From the IMG/VR virus record IMGVR_UViG_3300030451_006097, positions 1 through 36,839 of that record: 36,839 nucleotides of DNA; one strand, given 5' to 3'. This stretch comes from a virus. A model generated the notes under the pieces. That model saw nothing but the letters and a program-made list of their open reading frames with translations. It ran no database searches and was not told the DNA's origin. Both the position numbers and the translations under genes were made by a program. Below, in pieces: positions 19,597 to 28,824 of the stretch; the first letter of the stretch is position 1; each line of letters starts with the position of its first letter.

Positions 19597-20315
19597 GTAT
19601 AGTACTTCCAACAAAAAAGGTAAAAATAGAAAGAGTTAATCCAAAAAGATTAATTATCTATAGTAAACCTAAGACAGGTAAAACAACTGCATATGCAGGA
19701 TTAAAGAACAATCTTATATTGGATCTTGAAAATGGTAGTGAGTATGTAGAAGCATTGAAAGTTAAAATTGATAACTTACAAGAACTTCTTGATACAGGTA
19801 AGGCCATAAAAGATGCAGATAAGCCTTATGATTATGTAACTATTGATACAGTAACAGCATTAGAAGAAATGGTTATGCCATTGGCTGTAAAATTGTATAA
19901 AAAAACACCTATGGGTAAAAATTATGATGGTAATAATGTAACAACTCTTGCAAATGGTGCTGGATATTTATATATTCGTCAGGCATTTTTTCAAGTTTTG
20001 GATTTTATTGATACATTAGCACCTCATATTATTTTGTCTGGACACATAAAAGATAAAGTTGTAGATGATAAGGGAGAAATGGTTATGGCTGCCAATATTG
20101 ACCTTACAGGTAAAATTAAATCTTTAATATGTGCAAATGCAGATGCTATAGGTTATATGTATAGAAAAGGTGACAAAACTATTGTTAATTTTAAGAATAA
20201 TGATGGTGTTACATGTGGTGCTAGACCAGACCACTTAAGAAATGAAGAGATAGTAATTTCTGAAATGAATGAAAAGGGTGAGATAAAAACTCACTGGAAT
20301 AAAATATACAAATAA
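19593..20315 (+). CDS. Sak4-like RecA-fold ATPase
   Basis: Codes for 240 residues. Walker A is KPKTGKTT (25-32) with LILDLENGSEYVEAL after it; Walker B-like YVTIDTVTALEE (81-92); further on HIILSGHIKDKVV. This matches the AAA_24/Sak4 group of short RecA-like phage proteins, which help anneal single strands and work with a partner SSB. The SSB gene follows directly here, as in many phages. Four-base overlap with the previous gene. Confidence 0.85.
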   Translation: MSIVLPTKKVKIERVNPKRLIIYSKPKTGKTTAYAGLKNNLILDLENGSEYVEALKVKIDNLQELLDTGKAIKDADKPYDYVTIDTVTALEEMVMPLAVKLYKKTPMGKNYDGNNVTTLANGAGYLYIRQAFFQVLDFIDTLAPHIILSGHIKDKVVDDKGEMVMAANIDLTGKIKSLICANADAIGYMYRKGDKTIVNFKNNDGVTCGARPDHLRNEEIVISEMNEKGEIKTHWNKIYK

Positions 20316-20344
20316 ATCAATTATTAATTTTAAAAAAAAATCAA

Positions 20345-21031
20345 ATGGCTTTAAGTACAACAGATTTGACTACAGAAGGTAACGGGGGTGGAATGCCTAA
20401 AACAATTGCTCCAGGAAATCATGAATTAAAAATTAACAGTATAAGATTAGAAGAGTTTAGATTTATTGAAGGAGCTTATCATCTTATATTAGAAATGGAA
20501 ACTAAACCTATTGACGGGTTTGAAGGATTTTTGAAAGATAGAGAAGATGAATCTAAAGGTAGATATGAAGGACAAATAGGAAGAGTAAAAGGTAGTCAGT
20601 ATGCATTTGCTGATGGAGAAACTAAATCAGGAATTAAAATTCAAAGAGATAGATCTATTTTAATGTTCTTGAAAAATTTATCTAATGCTCTTGGGATTAC
20701 AGATTGGTTTGCTGAACAAGACAATCAGCATGAAACAATTGAAGACTTTGTAAAAGCATTTAATGATACTGCACCTTATCAAGATAAATATCTACATACT
20801 TGTCTTGCAGGTAAAGAATATGAAAACAAATCAGGTTATATTGCATATGACTGTTGGTTTGCAAAAGCACAAAATAGAAAATATGCTTACGGATCTAATC
20901 CTGATGCAGTTTTAATATATGATGAATCTAAACATTTAAGAAAGATTGAGAACAAGCCAGTTGAATCTTTTGGAGATGATGATGATTTATCTATACCAAT
21001 GAAAACTAGTTCTGATTTTAATCTAGACTAG
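20345..21031 (+). CDS. Single-stranded DNA-binding protein (phage type)
   Basis: Codes for 228 residues. The body (about 20-195) is beta-rich with an OB-like order (NHELKINSIRLEEF, AYHLILEMETKPI, KSGYIAYDCWFAKAQNRKY). The end is an acidic tail, GDDDDLSIPMKTSSDFNLD, which looks like the SSB C-terminal tail that recruits partners. Its place after the Sak4-like ATPase supports the call. It has a strong A-rich leader and a strong terminator, as expected for an abundant protein. Confidence 0.7.
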   Translation: MALSTTDLTTEGNGGGMPKTIAPGNHELKINSIRLEEFRFIEGAYHLILEMETKPIDGFEGFLKDREDESKGRYEGQIGRVKGSQYAFADGETKSGIKIQRDRSILMFLKNLSNALGITDWFAEQDNQHETIEDFVKAFNDTAPYQDKYLHTCLAGKEYENKSGYIAYDCWFAKAQNRKYAYGSNPDAVLIYDESKHLRKIENKPVESFGDDDDLSIPMKTSSDFNLD

Positions 21032-21048
21032 TAATAATTAATAATATA

Positions 21049-21083
21049 AAAGGGGAAATTTTTTAGTTTCCCCTTTATTTTCT
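21049..21083 (+). terminator. Rho-independent terminator
   Basis: AAAGGGGAAA (21049-21058) pairs perfectly with TTTCCCCTTT (21067-21076) around TTTTTTAG, followed by ATTTTCT. It ends the helicase-Sak4-SSB transcript. Confidence 0.85.
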
Positions 21084-21095
21084 AAACTAACTTTT

Positions 21096-22079
21096 ATGAT
21101 TTCAACAAAAAACTTAATTTCTGATTTAAGAGAAATACCTAAAGGTTGGCCATTTGAATATTATTTAGGATTGGCTGATCAATTAAATGGTCAAGATGTA
21201 AAAATAAAATCTATAGTAAATACTAAAGAGAAAATTCCTTCTATGTGTATTTACTTTGATGTTGCTAAAGATAAATATAAATTCAAAGACTTTTCTTCTG
21301 GTTTACAAGGTGATTCAGTTGAACTTGTAAAAGTGTTCTGTAATTTAAATACCCGTGGTCAAGCTGCTATGAAACTTATTCAAGATTATAATGAATATGT
21401 TTTAAACAATGATCACAATCCAATTCAACAGTATAAATCACATAGCAGATATAAAGTAACTGATTATGAAATAAGACACTGGACTACAATTGATCAAAAA
21501 TATTGGACTAAATTTAATATTGGTTCTAGATTATTGGAGAAGTATAATGTGGCCCCATTGCAATACTATGTAATGACTAAAGAAGATAATGATGGTAAGG
21601 AAAGTTCAATTACTATTAAAGGTCTTAGTCTGTATGGTTACTTTAAAGATGATGGGTCATTGTATAAAGTTTACCAACCTAAAGTTTCAGAAAAGAAATT
21701 TATTAAAGTTAAAAATTATATTCAAGGATCTGATCAATTAAAGTATGATAAAAAATATCTTGTTATTACATCTTCATTAAAAGACTTAATGGCCTTTAAT
21801 AGACTTAAGTTAACTGATGCAGAGTCAATTGCACCTGATAGTGAAAATACTTTGATACCAGAAAGCATGCTTAAGAATATAATACCTAAGTATGAAAAAA
21901 TATTTGTTCTTTTTGATAATGATGAGCCAGGTATTAAATCTATGAAAAGATATAAAGAAAAATATGATTTTGATTATGTAATTCTAGATATGGAAAAAGA
22001 TTTATCTGATTCCATTAAAGTTCATGGTCTTACTAAAACTAGAGAGGTTTTACTACCTCTATTAAAAAAGTTAATATGA
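21096..22079 (+). CDS. DnaG-like primase with altered TOPRIM
   Basis: Codes for 327 residues. The N-terminal 100 resemble the CHC2-like zinc-binding domain (PSMCIYFDVAKDKYKFKDFSSG), but the zinc ligands are largely missing. The TOPRIM region has YLVITSSLKDLMAF (221-234) and VLFDNDEPGIKSMKRY (271-286). The second, DxDxxG-type motif is intact. The first has SSLKD where EGxKD is usual, so the catalytic Glu is absent, a feature also seen in other phage relatives in my memory. It lays down primers for the fork if active. It overlaps the next gene by ATGA. Confidence 0.8.
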   Translation: MISTKNLISDLREIPKGWPFEYYLGLADQLNGQDVKIKSIVNTKEKIPSMCIYFDVAKDKYKFKDFSSGLQGDSVELVKVFCNLNTRGQAAMKLIQDYNEYVLNNDHNPIQQYKSHSRYKVTDYEIRHWTTIDQKYWTKFNIGSRLLEKYNVAPLQYYVMTKEDNDGKESSITIKGLSLYGYFKDDGSLYKVYQPKVSEKKFIKVKNYIQGSDQLKYDKKYLVITSSLKDLMAFNRLKLTDAESIAPDSENTLIPESMLKNIIPKYEKIFVLFDNDEPGIKSMKRYKEKYDFDYVILDMEKDLSDSIKVHGLTKTREVLLPLLKKLI

Positions 22080-22561
22080 AAGCTAATTTAAAAACTAGAA
22101 TAAAACAATCTATGGAAAGATGGTGGATAAAGTCTGATGGAGATTTAGAACGTATACCTTTTGAAGATGAAATTATACCAGAAGGGGCCGTAGGTTTTGT
22201 TTATAGAATGAGATTTACAAGAGATGGGAAAGAGTATTTATATATAGGCAAAAAGAATTTTTATTCAGATAGAAAAAAGAAGTTTGGTAAAAAACAATTA
22301 GCTAAAATAACTGATAAAAGAAAAAAGAAATATGAAAGAGTTAAAAAACTTTCTTATAAAAACTATTTCAGTAGCAATAAAGAAATAAAACAAGCACATA
22401 AAGATGGTATTTATGTAGATAGATTAATACTTAAGATTTGTTTTTCAAAAGCAGAACTTACTTATTATGAAACTAAGTATCAATTTCAAAATGAAGTTTT
22501 AGAAAATGATAAGTATTTGAATGGAAATATATTAGGAAGATTTTATAAAGGAAAAATATGA
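22076..22561 (+). CDS. GIY-YIG endonuclease, SegE-like
   Basis: Codes for 161 residues. The GFVYRM (40-45) and YLYIGKKNFYS (54-64) pair is the GIY-YIG motif. KLSYKNYFSSNKEI (91-104) and AELTYYETKYQ (126-136, catalytic Glu probably 132) then YLNGNILGRFY follow the T4 SegE-type pattern. Such enzymes cut DNA and often act as homing or branch-cutting nucleases. It is freestanding and fully coupled to the primase gene. Confidence 0.8.
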   Translation: MKANLKTRIKQSMERWWIKSDGDLERIPFEDEIIPEGAVGFVYRMRFTRDGKEYLYIGKKNFYSDRKKKFGKKQLAKITDKRKKKYERVKKLSYKNYFSSNKEIKQAHKDGIYVDRLILKICFSKAELTYYETKYQFQNEVLENDKYLNGNILGRFYKGKI

Positions 22562-22962
22562 ATAAAGAAGTTTTAAAGAACTTACTAACTATGTTGCAGT
22601 CAAGTGATAAAGATAATCACTATATGGCTATGCAAGCAATTGTAAATTTAGGTGACCCTAATACTATAGATATTGACTATGAGCATGAAATATTGTTTTT
22701 ATGGTTATATGGTAAACCTACTATTGAAGAGTGGAGTGAGGTAAGCTCTAAATTTGGAAGTTTATTTCGCAATAAAACAAGTGAAATAAGACATCCTAAA
22801 TTAAATTTAAAGTATAAAAATAAATGGTTAGGTCACATAACTCGTAGCAAAAAACCATGGATAGTAGAATTAATTATTGAAGAAATGATTAAGGAAAATA
22901 AGAGAACCTTTAAAGCTCTTGATTTTAAATTTAAAGACATCCAAGTAAATATAATACAATGA
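22558..22962 (+). CDS. Hypothetical protein with SSDxDNHxMAM motif
   Basis: Codes for 134 residues. The segment LLTMLQSSDKDNHYMAMQAI (9-28) matches LRNMFNSSDQDNHVMAMEIM in the 464-residue protein at 25459, so the two share a motif. It is otherwise mixed helix and basic (KNKWLGHITRSKK). It is coupled to both neighbours by 4-base overlaps. A fork or complex adaptor is possible; function unknown. Confidence 0.65.
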   Translation: MNKEVLKNLLTMLQSSDKDNHYMAMQAIVNLGDPNTIDIDYEHEILFLWLYGKPTIEEWSEVSSKFGSLFRNKTSEIRHPKLNLKYKNKWLGHITRSKKPWIVELIIEEMIKENKRTFKALDFKFKDIQVNIIQ

Positions 22963-24176
22963 ATAGACAAGATTCACTAAGTAAAACATCAAAAGACTTG
23001 ATGTTAAAGGAACCCTATTATGGTTTCTTTTTATTAATGTTACATAAAACATGGAATGATGCAGTGGGAACTGCAGGAGTATGCAAGAATGGAATTAATT
23101 TTCAACTCACTATTAGTGAGAAATTTTGGAATAACCTTTCTGATTTACACAAGCTAGGATTATTAAAGCATGAATTGCTTCACATTGCATTTCAACATCT
23201 TACAACCTTTACTATGTTTAGTGACAAGAAGTTGGCCAATATTGCAATGGATATGGAGATTAATCAATATATAGATGGGCACTGGCTGCCTGAAGGTGGT
23301 ATAGATATAGATGATTATGATGATCTTAATCTAGATAGGAGAGCTGGTTCTAGATATTATTATGATCAACTTAAACAAGCCCAAGATAAAAAGAAACAAC
23401 AAGGTAGTTCTGGAGATAAGAATATGGATAAACTTCTTGATGGTATGGAAGGTGGTCAGATGACAGTTACTCTAGATGAAAATGGTAATGTTAAAGATGT
23501 TAATATACCTGATCATCAGTGGGAGGAGTTTGAGAATATGCCTGATGCTGAAAAGAAACTTATTGAAAAACAAATTCAAAGAGTTCTTCAAGATGCAAAA
23601 GAACAAACAATTAAGAAGAGAGGGTATGTCCCAGGAGAGATTGATGGTATAATTAAACTAGATGAAGTTATACCACCTAAATTTAATTGGAAAAATTATA
23701 TTAAAAGATTTACAGGTATATCTACAAAAATCTTTACTAGAAAGCTAAGAAGGAAAGAGAACAAAAGGTACTCTGACAATCCTGGCCTTAAGATAAAGAT
23801 GAGACAAAACATGCTTGTTGGTATTGATACTTCAGGTTCTGTTTGTGATAATGAATTGAAAGAATTTATGAATGAAATACATCACTTGTATAAAGCAGGT
23901 GTTGATATTACAATTGTACAATGTGATACTAAGATTCAATCTATCAAAAAGTATGATGGAAAATTTGAATTAGAGGTGTCAGGTAGAGGAGGTACTTATT
24001 TTGAACCTGTTCTAGAATATTTTGAACAAAACAGACAGTTTACAAGCTTAATCTATTTTACAGATGGAGAAGCTTATACGGATATGAAACCCAGGAAACC
24101 AGTTCTATGGGTATTATCAGAGAGATCTGAGTTTAATGATAGCTTACCAGGAAAACAAATTAGATTAGAACTTTAA
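22959..24176 (+). CDS. Putative metallopeptidase plus VWA-like protein (DUF2201 type)
   Basis: Codes for 405 residues. The N-terminal metallopeptidase-like domain has HELLH (71-75), a zinc HExxH signature, followed by NIAMDMEINQYIDG. The C-terminal VWA-like domain has VGIDTSGSVCDNEL (287-300), a MIDAS with DTSGS. This fits the DUF2201 family, whose genes commonly pair with a MoxR-type AAA+ ATPase. The ATPase gene follows after 11 bases. It probably acts as an ATPase-driven remodelling or metal-insertion machine; substrate unknown. Confidence 0.85.
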   Translation: MNRQDSLSKTSKDLMLKEPYYGFFLLMLHKTWNDAVGTAGVCKNGINFQLTISEKFWNNLSDLHKLGLLKHELLHIAFQHLTTFTMFSDKKLANIAMDMEINQYIDGHWLPEGGIDIDDYDDLNLDRRAGSRYYYDQLKQAQDKKKQQGSSGDKNMDKLLDGMEGGQMTVTLDENGNVKDVNIPDHQWEEFENMPDAEKKLIEKQIQRVLQDAKEQTIKKRGYVPGEIDGIIKLDEVIPPKFNWKNYIKRFTGISTKIFTRKLRRKENKRYSDNPGLKIKMRQNMLVGIDTSGSVCDNELKEFMNEIHHLYKAGVDITIVQCDTKIQSIKKYDGKFELEVSGRGGTYFEPVLEYFEQNRQFTSLIYFTDGEAYTDMKPRKPVLWVLSERSEFNDSLPGKQIRLEL

Positions 24177-24187
24177 AAATTAAAAAA

Positions 24188-25363
24188 ATGAGTAAAAGCA
24201 CACAACTTAATGTAGATGAGTTAAAAGATTTCTTAAAACACATGGTGAAAAACAATCAGCACATTCAAAATGAAGGTAAAGTACCTGTTGCTGTAAATAT
24301 TGAAGGTGATGCGGGCCTTGGTAAAACATCCGCTATTATTCAACTTGGTAAAGAGTTGGATATGGAAGTTGTAAAGATTAATCTATCTCAGATAGAAGAA
24401 TTAGGTGACCTTGTTGGGTTTCCTGTAAAAGAATTCAAGATTGCTAATAAAGATGGGCAGACTACTTGGATTAATGAAAGTCAGATGGATGCTGCAATGA
24501 AGAAAGGTTACAAGGTTGTAGACAAGAGGATGTCTCATGCTGCACCTGAGTGGATTCAAGGTAAATCAGAAGGTGGCTTCTTGGTCCTTGATGATTATAC
24601 TAGAGCTGACCACAGATTTATGCAAGCTACTATGGAGTTAATTGATAGACAAGAATATATTTCTTGGAGTCTTCCAAAGAACTGGCATGTGATTCTAACT
24701 ACTAATCCAGATAATGGTGACTATCAAGTTACTAGTCTTGATGATGCTCAGAGAACTAGATTTATTTCTACTGAAGTAAAGTTTGATTCTAATGTATGGG
24801 CAAAGTGGGCAGAAGCTGTTGGTATTGATGGCAGATGTATTAATTTCTTATTGATGAATCCTGAGACAGTAACTCAGAAAGTTAATCCAAGAAGTATTAC
24901 TACTTTCTTTAACTCTATTAGCTCTATTGAGAAGTTTGAAGATGAGTTGCCACTGATCAATATGATTGGTGATGGGTCAATTGGTGCAGAACCTTCTGCA
25001 TTATTTGCTATGTTTATTAATAATAAACTAGACAAGATTATTAGCCCTGAGCAGATTCTTACAAATGATGATTGGGCTTATGTCAAAGGTTCTTTGAGCG
25101 GTTGTATTGGAAGTGATGATGATTTCAGAGCGGATATATCTAGTATTATTAGTACCAGAATTATTAACTATGCTCTAGTTACAGCTAACAAAGGTTCAGT
25201 TCCTCAAAAGATGATTGATAGAATTATTGAGTTAACCACTGAGTGTGATTCATTTACTGATGATTTGAGATATTACATGGTTAAAGAAATCCTTAATGGA
25301 AACAAATCCAAGTTCTCAAAACTAATGTTAAATCAAAAGGTGGTGAAGATGACTGTAAAGTAA
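24188..25363 (+). CDS. MoxR-like AAA+ ATPase
   Basis: Codes for 391 residues. Walker A is GDAGLGKT (40-47), Walker B GGFLVLDDYTRA (129-140), sensor 1 LTTNP (170-174) and an arginine-finger region QRTRF (188-192), all in AAA_5/MoxR order. With the upstream DUF2201 VWA protein it forms a MoxR-VWA pair, the phage version of a known host chaperone-like system. Its own terminator follows. Confidence 0.9.
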   Translation: MSKSTQLNVDELKDFLKHMVKNNQHIQNEGKVPVAVNIEGDAGLGKTSAIIQLGKELDMEVVKINLSQIEELGDLVGFPVKEFKIANKDGQTTWINESQMDAAMKKGYKVVDKRMSHAAPEWIQGKSEGGFLVLDDYTRADHRFMQATMELIDRQEYISWSLPKNWHVILTTNPDNGDYQVTSLDDAQRTRFISTEVKFDSNVWAKWAEAVGIDGRCINFLLMNPETVTQKVNPRSITTFFNSISSIEKFEDELPLINMIGDGSIGAEPSALFAMFINNKLDKIISPEQILTNDDWAYVKGSLSGCIGSDDDFRADISSIISTRIINYALVTANKGSVPQKMIDRIIELTTECDSFTDDLRYYMVKEILNGNKSKFSKLMLNQKVVKMTVK

Positions 25364-25420
25364 ATTATAGGTAAGGCAGTTTCCTGTTTTACTAAACATT
25401 AACCTAATTAATTCATAGGT

Positions 25421-25450
25421 AGAGGGGGGTCTTTTGCCCCTCTCTTAATT
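25421..25450 (+). terminator. Rho-independent terminator
   Basis: AGAGGGG (25421-25427) pairs with CCCCTCT (25437-25443) around GGTCTTTTG, then CTTAATTTTT. It ends the primase-to-MoxR transcript. Confidence 0.75.
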
Positions 25451-25458
25451 TTTAAAAT

Positions 25459-26853
25459 ATGCAAGAAGAAAATATAAAAAGAATTCCTTTTATTACATTG
25501 GATATAAAAACAACTCGTGATGAGTATAATAATCTTAAACTTGATTATTGGACAGTAAATGAAGTAGATACACTGTATGTACTAAATAGCTCAAATTCTT
25601 ATGGAAGAGTAAAGCATGGTCTTGATTTTGATAGCACAAAATGGGTTCCTAAACAAAAAGATAAAATCTATTTTATGAAAGGGTGTACTGTACCTAGAGT
25701 AAAACTTAAAGACTTATCTGTAAAATATAAAATTAGAACTACTACTGATTTAAGTAAAGCAACTGTTGTTGTTGGTAGTGATAAAGCTGGTGAAAAACTA
25801 TTTAAAGAATCTTGGAGATATCAAATGAATGGTAAAAACTTTGAAGTTTTAGTGGATTCATTAAATGAGATAGATGAGATGGATAATTATTATTTAAACA
25901 GATTAACTGAGTTAAAAGAATCTTTTGGAGGAGAATGGCCTGAAGTAATCTATACAGATTGGAATACTCAAAGTGCAGGTAATGCAACAAGAGATAATTA
26001 TACTCAGGAATTAAGTAATAAAATATTAGAGAAACTAGGTTGTAGTAAAGATAAGTTCAAAAGTAAATATTGGATAGGTGGTTCAGCATGGGTTCAAACT
26101 ATAAGTGAAGATAACCTAAATTTATATAAGGAATTTAAAACTCATAGTATAATAGAGCAAAGTGCATTACTAGCTGTTGTTAATGGTAGTGAAGCAACTA
26201 CAATTGATTTGGAAACATATCAAAATTTAAGAAATATGTTCAACAGCTCTGATCAAGATAATCATGTAATGGCTATGGAAATTATGGCTAATTGTAATTA
26301 TGAAGATAGTATGTTATTTTTAAACATGTTATTCTTTCATCATGATTACCAAATTAATTGTATTAGAAGTAGAAATCATGTAAACTTTAAGTCTTTAAAG
26401 AATTATATGGGTATAGGTAGCAGTTATAATCAACATATTGACACTGTAATTGGAAGTCTAATTAGATTCAATTGTCTTACAAAGTCTGCTTTAGATTTTA
26501 TAGTTGAAGATCAGAAAGATTATTTTAGAAGTAATGGTCACTCTAGATACATAGTTCCACAAGCTTATGTTCTTGAGCGTTCAGCTGCTGAATCTGTAAA
26601 TTTAAATTATAAAAAAGAAATCTTTGATTATATAGATGATTTACCTACAGAAGATGTAATAACTGAAGAAGATGTTGTTGAAGATACTGTAGATGAAGTT
26701 GAAAATTTAGAGCCTGACACGGCAGAAACAGGGTCCCAGGAAGATCCTGAAATTGAAGAGGCTGAATTAGAAACAGAAGAAGAAGTTACAGAAGAAGTAT
26801 TAATAGCAAAAAAAGAAGAAGTAAAAAATGAAGAAGAGTTTGATTGGTTCTGA
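25459..26853 (+). CDS. Phage protein with acidic tail and SSDxDNHxMAM motif
   Basis: Codes for 464 residues and is not recognised. The body (1-385) is mixed, with LRNMFNSSDQDNHVMAMEIM (about 255-274) shared with the 134-residue protein at 22558. Residues 390-464 are a long acidic tail ending in NEEEFDWF, an acid-plus-aromatic end like an SSB tail. It begins a new transcription unit after the terminator and overlaps the nuclease gene by 26 bases, so a role in replication or recombination is likely. Confidence 0.65.
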   Translation: MQEENIKRIPFITLDIKTTRDEYNNLKLDYWTVNEVDTLYVLNSSNSYGRVKHGLDFDSTKWVPKQKDKIYFMKGCTVPRVKLKDLSVKYKIRTTTDLSKATVVVGSDKAGEKLFKESWRYQMNGKNFEVLVDSLNEIDEMDNYYLNRLTELKESFGGEWPEVIYTDWNTQSAGNATRDNYTQELSNKILEKLGCSKDKFKSKYWIGGSAWVQTISEDNLNLYKEFKTHSIIEQSALLAVVNGSEATTIDLETYQNLRNMFNSSDQDNHVMAMEIMANCNYEDSMLFLNMLFFHHDYQINCIRSRNHVNFKSLKNYMGIGSSYNQHIDTVIGSLIRFNCLTKSALDFIVEDQKDYFRSNGHSRYIVPQAYVLERSAAESVNLNYKKEIFDYIDDLPTEDVITEEDVVEDTVDEVENLEPDTAETGSQEDPEIEEAELETEEEVTEEVLIAKKEEVKNEEEFDWF

Positions 26854-27844
26854 TGAACTAGAATTATTTTATAAAGACAAATTCTACTTTAGTTATAGTA
26901 GTATAAACAAACTATTGTTTTCACCAAGCATGTTTTATAATCATTATGTGCTTAAACAAAAGGAAGATAGTGTTGACCCTCATCTTGTAAAAGGTAGGGT
27001 CATACACTGCCTTCTTCTTAACCCTGAAGACTTTGATAAAGAGTTTATGCTAGTGCCTGGTAAGCTTCCAAGTGGTAATAATAGAATGATTGTGGATGAA
27101 ATTTTCAAATTATATTTGGAGGGTTCAGATAATTCATTAACTTTGGATAAATATGAGGCTGCTATAGTAGACCTACTAGAGAAAATAAACTTGCATCAAA
27201 AGCTTAAAACTGATGAGGCAAGAATAAAGAAGATCTTAACAACTGATAATATTAGTTATTTTGAATTCTTGAAATCAAGTCAAGACAAGACTTTATTAGA
27301 TCATGAAACTTTAAACTACTGCAAAGAATGTGTAGAGTCAATTAAAGATAATGAATCTGTTAGGGCTCTTTTGCAACTTGATCATTCTGATTTAAAAGTA
27401 TACAATGAAATTCCTATTAATATTGACCAACTTTTATATGGTAAATTTAAATTTGGATTTAAAGGTATACTTGATAATGTAGTGATAGATGAAGAAAAGA
27501 AAATCTTATTTGTTAATGATTTAAAAACAACTGGCAAACCTTTAATTGATTTTCCAGATTCTGTAGAGTATTATAGATATTGGATTCAGGCAGCCTTATA
27601 TTATAACCTTGCGTTTTATAGGTATATTGCTGATAGGGATGATGCAAAAGAATGGAATATACAATTTACATTTGTTGTAGTAGACAAATATAATCAAGTA
27701 TATCCTTTTCAAGTTAGACCAAAAACAATGGGAGAATGGATGAAAAGATTCTTTGATAAAGTTATGCCACAAGTTGTATATCATTATAAAGAAAAAGATT
27801 ATACATTACCTTATGAATTAGCAGTTGAAAATTTAAAACTTTAA
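26828..27844 (+). CDS. PD-(D/E)XK nuclease (RecB/Cas4-type)
   Basis: Codes for 338 residues. The first motif is GRVIHCLLL (57-65), the usual GxxxHxxL start. The active-site core is GILDNVVIDEEKKILFVNDLKTTGK (213-237), with Asp 216 and the DLK at 231-233 as metal and catalytic residues. WIQAALYYN (252-260) is the QxxxY motif. This matches the PDDEXK_1 group of phage exonucleases that prepare single-stranded ends for annealing. It probably works with the Sak4-like ATPase and the SSB. Confidence 0.85.
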   Translation: MKKSLIGSDELELFYKDKFYFSYSSINKLLFSPSMFYNHYVLKQKEDSVDPHLVKGRVIHCLLLNPEDFDKEFMLVPGKLPSGNNRMIVDEIFKLYLEGSDNSLTLDKYEAAIVDLLEKINLHQKLKTDEARIKKILTTDNISYFEFLKSSQDKTLLDHETLNYCKECVESIKDNESVRALLQLDHSDLKVYNEIPINIDQLLYGKFKFGFKGILDNVVIDEEKKILFVNDLKTTGKPLIDFPDSVEYYRYWIQAALYYNLAFYRYIADRDDAKEWNIQFTFVVVDKYNQVYPFQVRPKTMGEWMKRFFDKVMPQVVYHYKEKDYTLPYELAVENLKL

Positions 27845-27850
27845 AAACAT

Positions 27851-28417
27851 ATGGCAATAAAATCAGTTTACAGTAAATATTTTCAAAAATCTAAGGTGTT
27901 TTTATATCCGCTCCTTAGAATTAAAAGAGGTGCTAAAATTGTTCCAAGTGAGACTTATCTTGCTTGGAATGATATTGTTAAGACCGAGGATATGAAGTTA
28001 GTGTGTTTATATCACCCTAAAGAAAAAGAAGAATATGAATTATATGAAAATAAAATTTTATTAAAACATAATAGATTACATGATATAGTATCAATAGATG
28101 CTAATAATAAACTATTTATTTTTGATTTTTCTGATTTAAAAGATGATTGGCAACATTTTATCAATGGTAGATATAGTAAAATGCAAAATAATATTAAAGG
28201 GGATATATGTTCTTTCTTTAATCATAATTCTGCAAACTATATTTATATGAAAAGTTATTTATATCCTAATAAATATTTTGAAGAGTATGCAGAATGTTTA
28301 GACATAGATGTAAAAGTTCTAGAAGATGTAGGTGAGCTATGCAGCAAACCTAATCTTAAAAAAGAAACATTGATAATGGAGAAGATAAAGTTGGAAAATA
28401 AAGAAATAATTAATTAA
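27851..28417 (+). CDS. Hypothetical phage protein
   Basis: Codes for 188 residues. The N terminus (YSKYFQKSKVFLYPLLRIKRGAKIVPSETYLAW) is basic and beta-like; the middle has LFIFDFSDLKDDW; the C terminus is helical and charged. It lies 6 bases after the nuclease gene. Its pattern looks conserved, but the function is unknown to me. Confidence 0.65.
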   Translation: MAIKSVYSKYFQKSKVFLYPLLRIKRGAKIVPSETYLAWNDIVKTEDMKLVCLYHPKEKEEYELYENKILLKHNRLHDIVSIDANNKLFIFDFSDLKDDWQHFINGRYSKMQNNIKGDICSFFNHNSANYIYMKSYLYPNKYFEEYAECLDIDVKVLEDVGELCSKPNLKKETLIMEKIKLENKEIIN

Positions 28418-28437
28418 TTTGTAATAAAAAAACTAAC

Positions 28438-28824
28438 ATGAGTGAAAAAACAATGATGCTAGTTGAATCAACCTGGCAAGAAACACAAACTTTTAAAATG
28501 ATTCCAGTCTCACTTGACTGTCCTTACGTGGAATGTATATTTGACCCATCAACAAAGGTCTTTGTAATTATCAGTAAAGTAACTAAAACATCTTTACATA
28601 TGTTACCAATGCTAGATCCTTATGGTAAACCTATTAGTGGTCAGAAAGGAGCAAAACAAGAAAGAAGAGCAATTGATACTTTTCAAGAATACTATATTGA
28701 AGATAAGAAGAGTATTACAGAAATTATAGATCTTTTTGCAGTTAATGCAAAGAAGTTTGATATTTCTAAATTCTTTGATGTTAAGAAAGTATCTGATAAA
28801 CCTAGTGTAGCTACAGTTCTGTAA
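28438..28824 (+). CDS. Hypothetical protein next to the polymerase
   Basis: Codes for 128 residues with a beta-rich first half (FKMIPVSLDCPYVECIFDPSTKVFVIISKVT) and a helical end (DTFQEYYIEDKKSITEIIDLF). The stop TAA shares one base with the polymerase start (TAATG). Its good A-rich leader marks a new start of translation. A polymerase accessory role is inference from coupling only. Confidence 0.65.
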   Translation: MSEKTMMLVESTWQETQTFKMIPVSLDCPYVECIFDPSTKVFVIISKVTKTSLHMLPMLDPYGKPISGQKGAKQERRAIDTFQEYYIEDKKSITEIIDLFAVNAKKFDISKFFDVKKVSDKPSVATVL

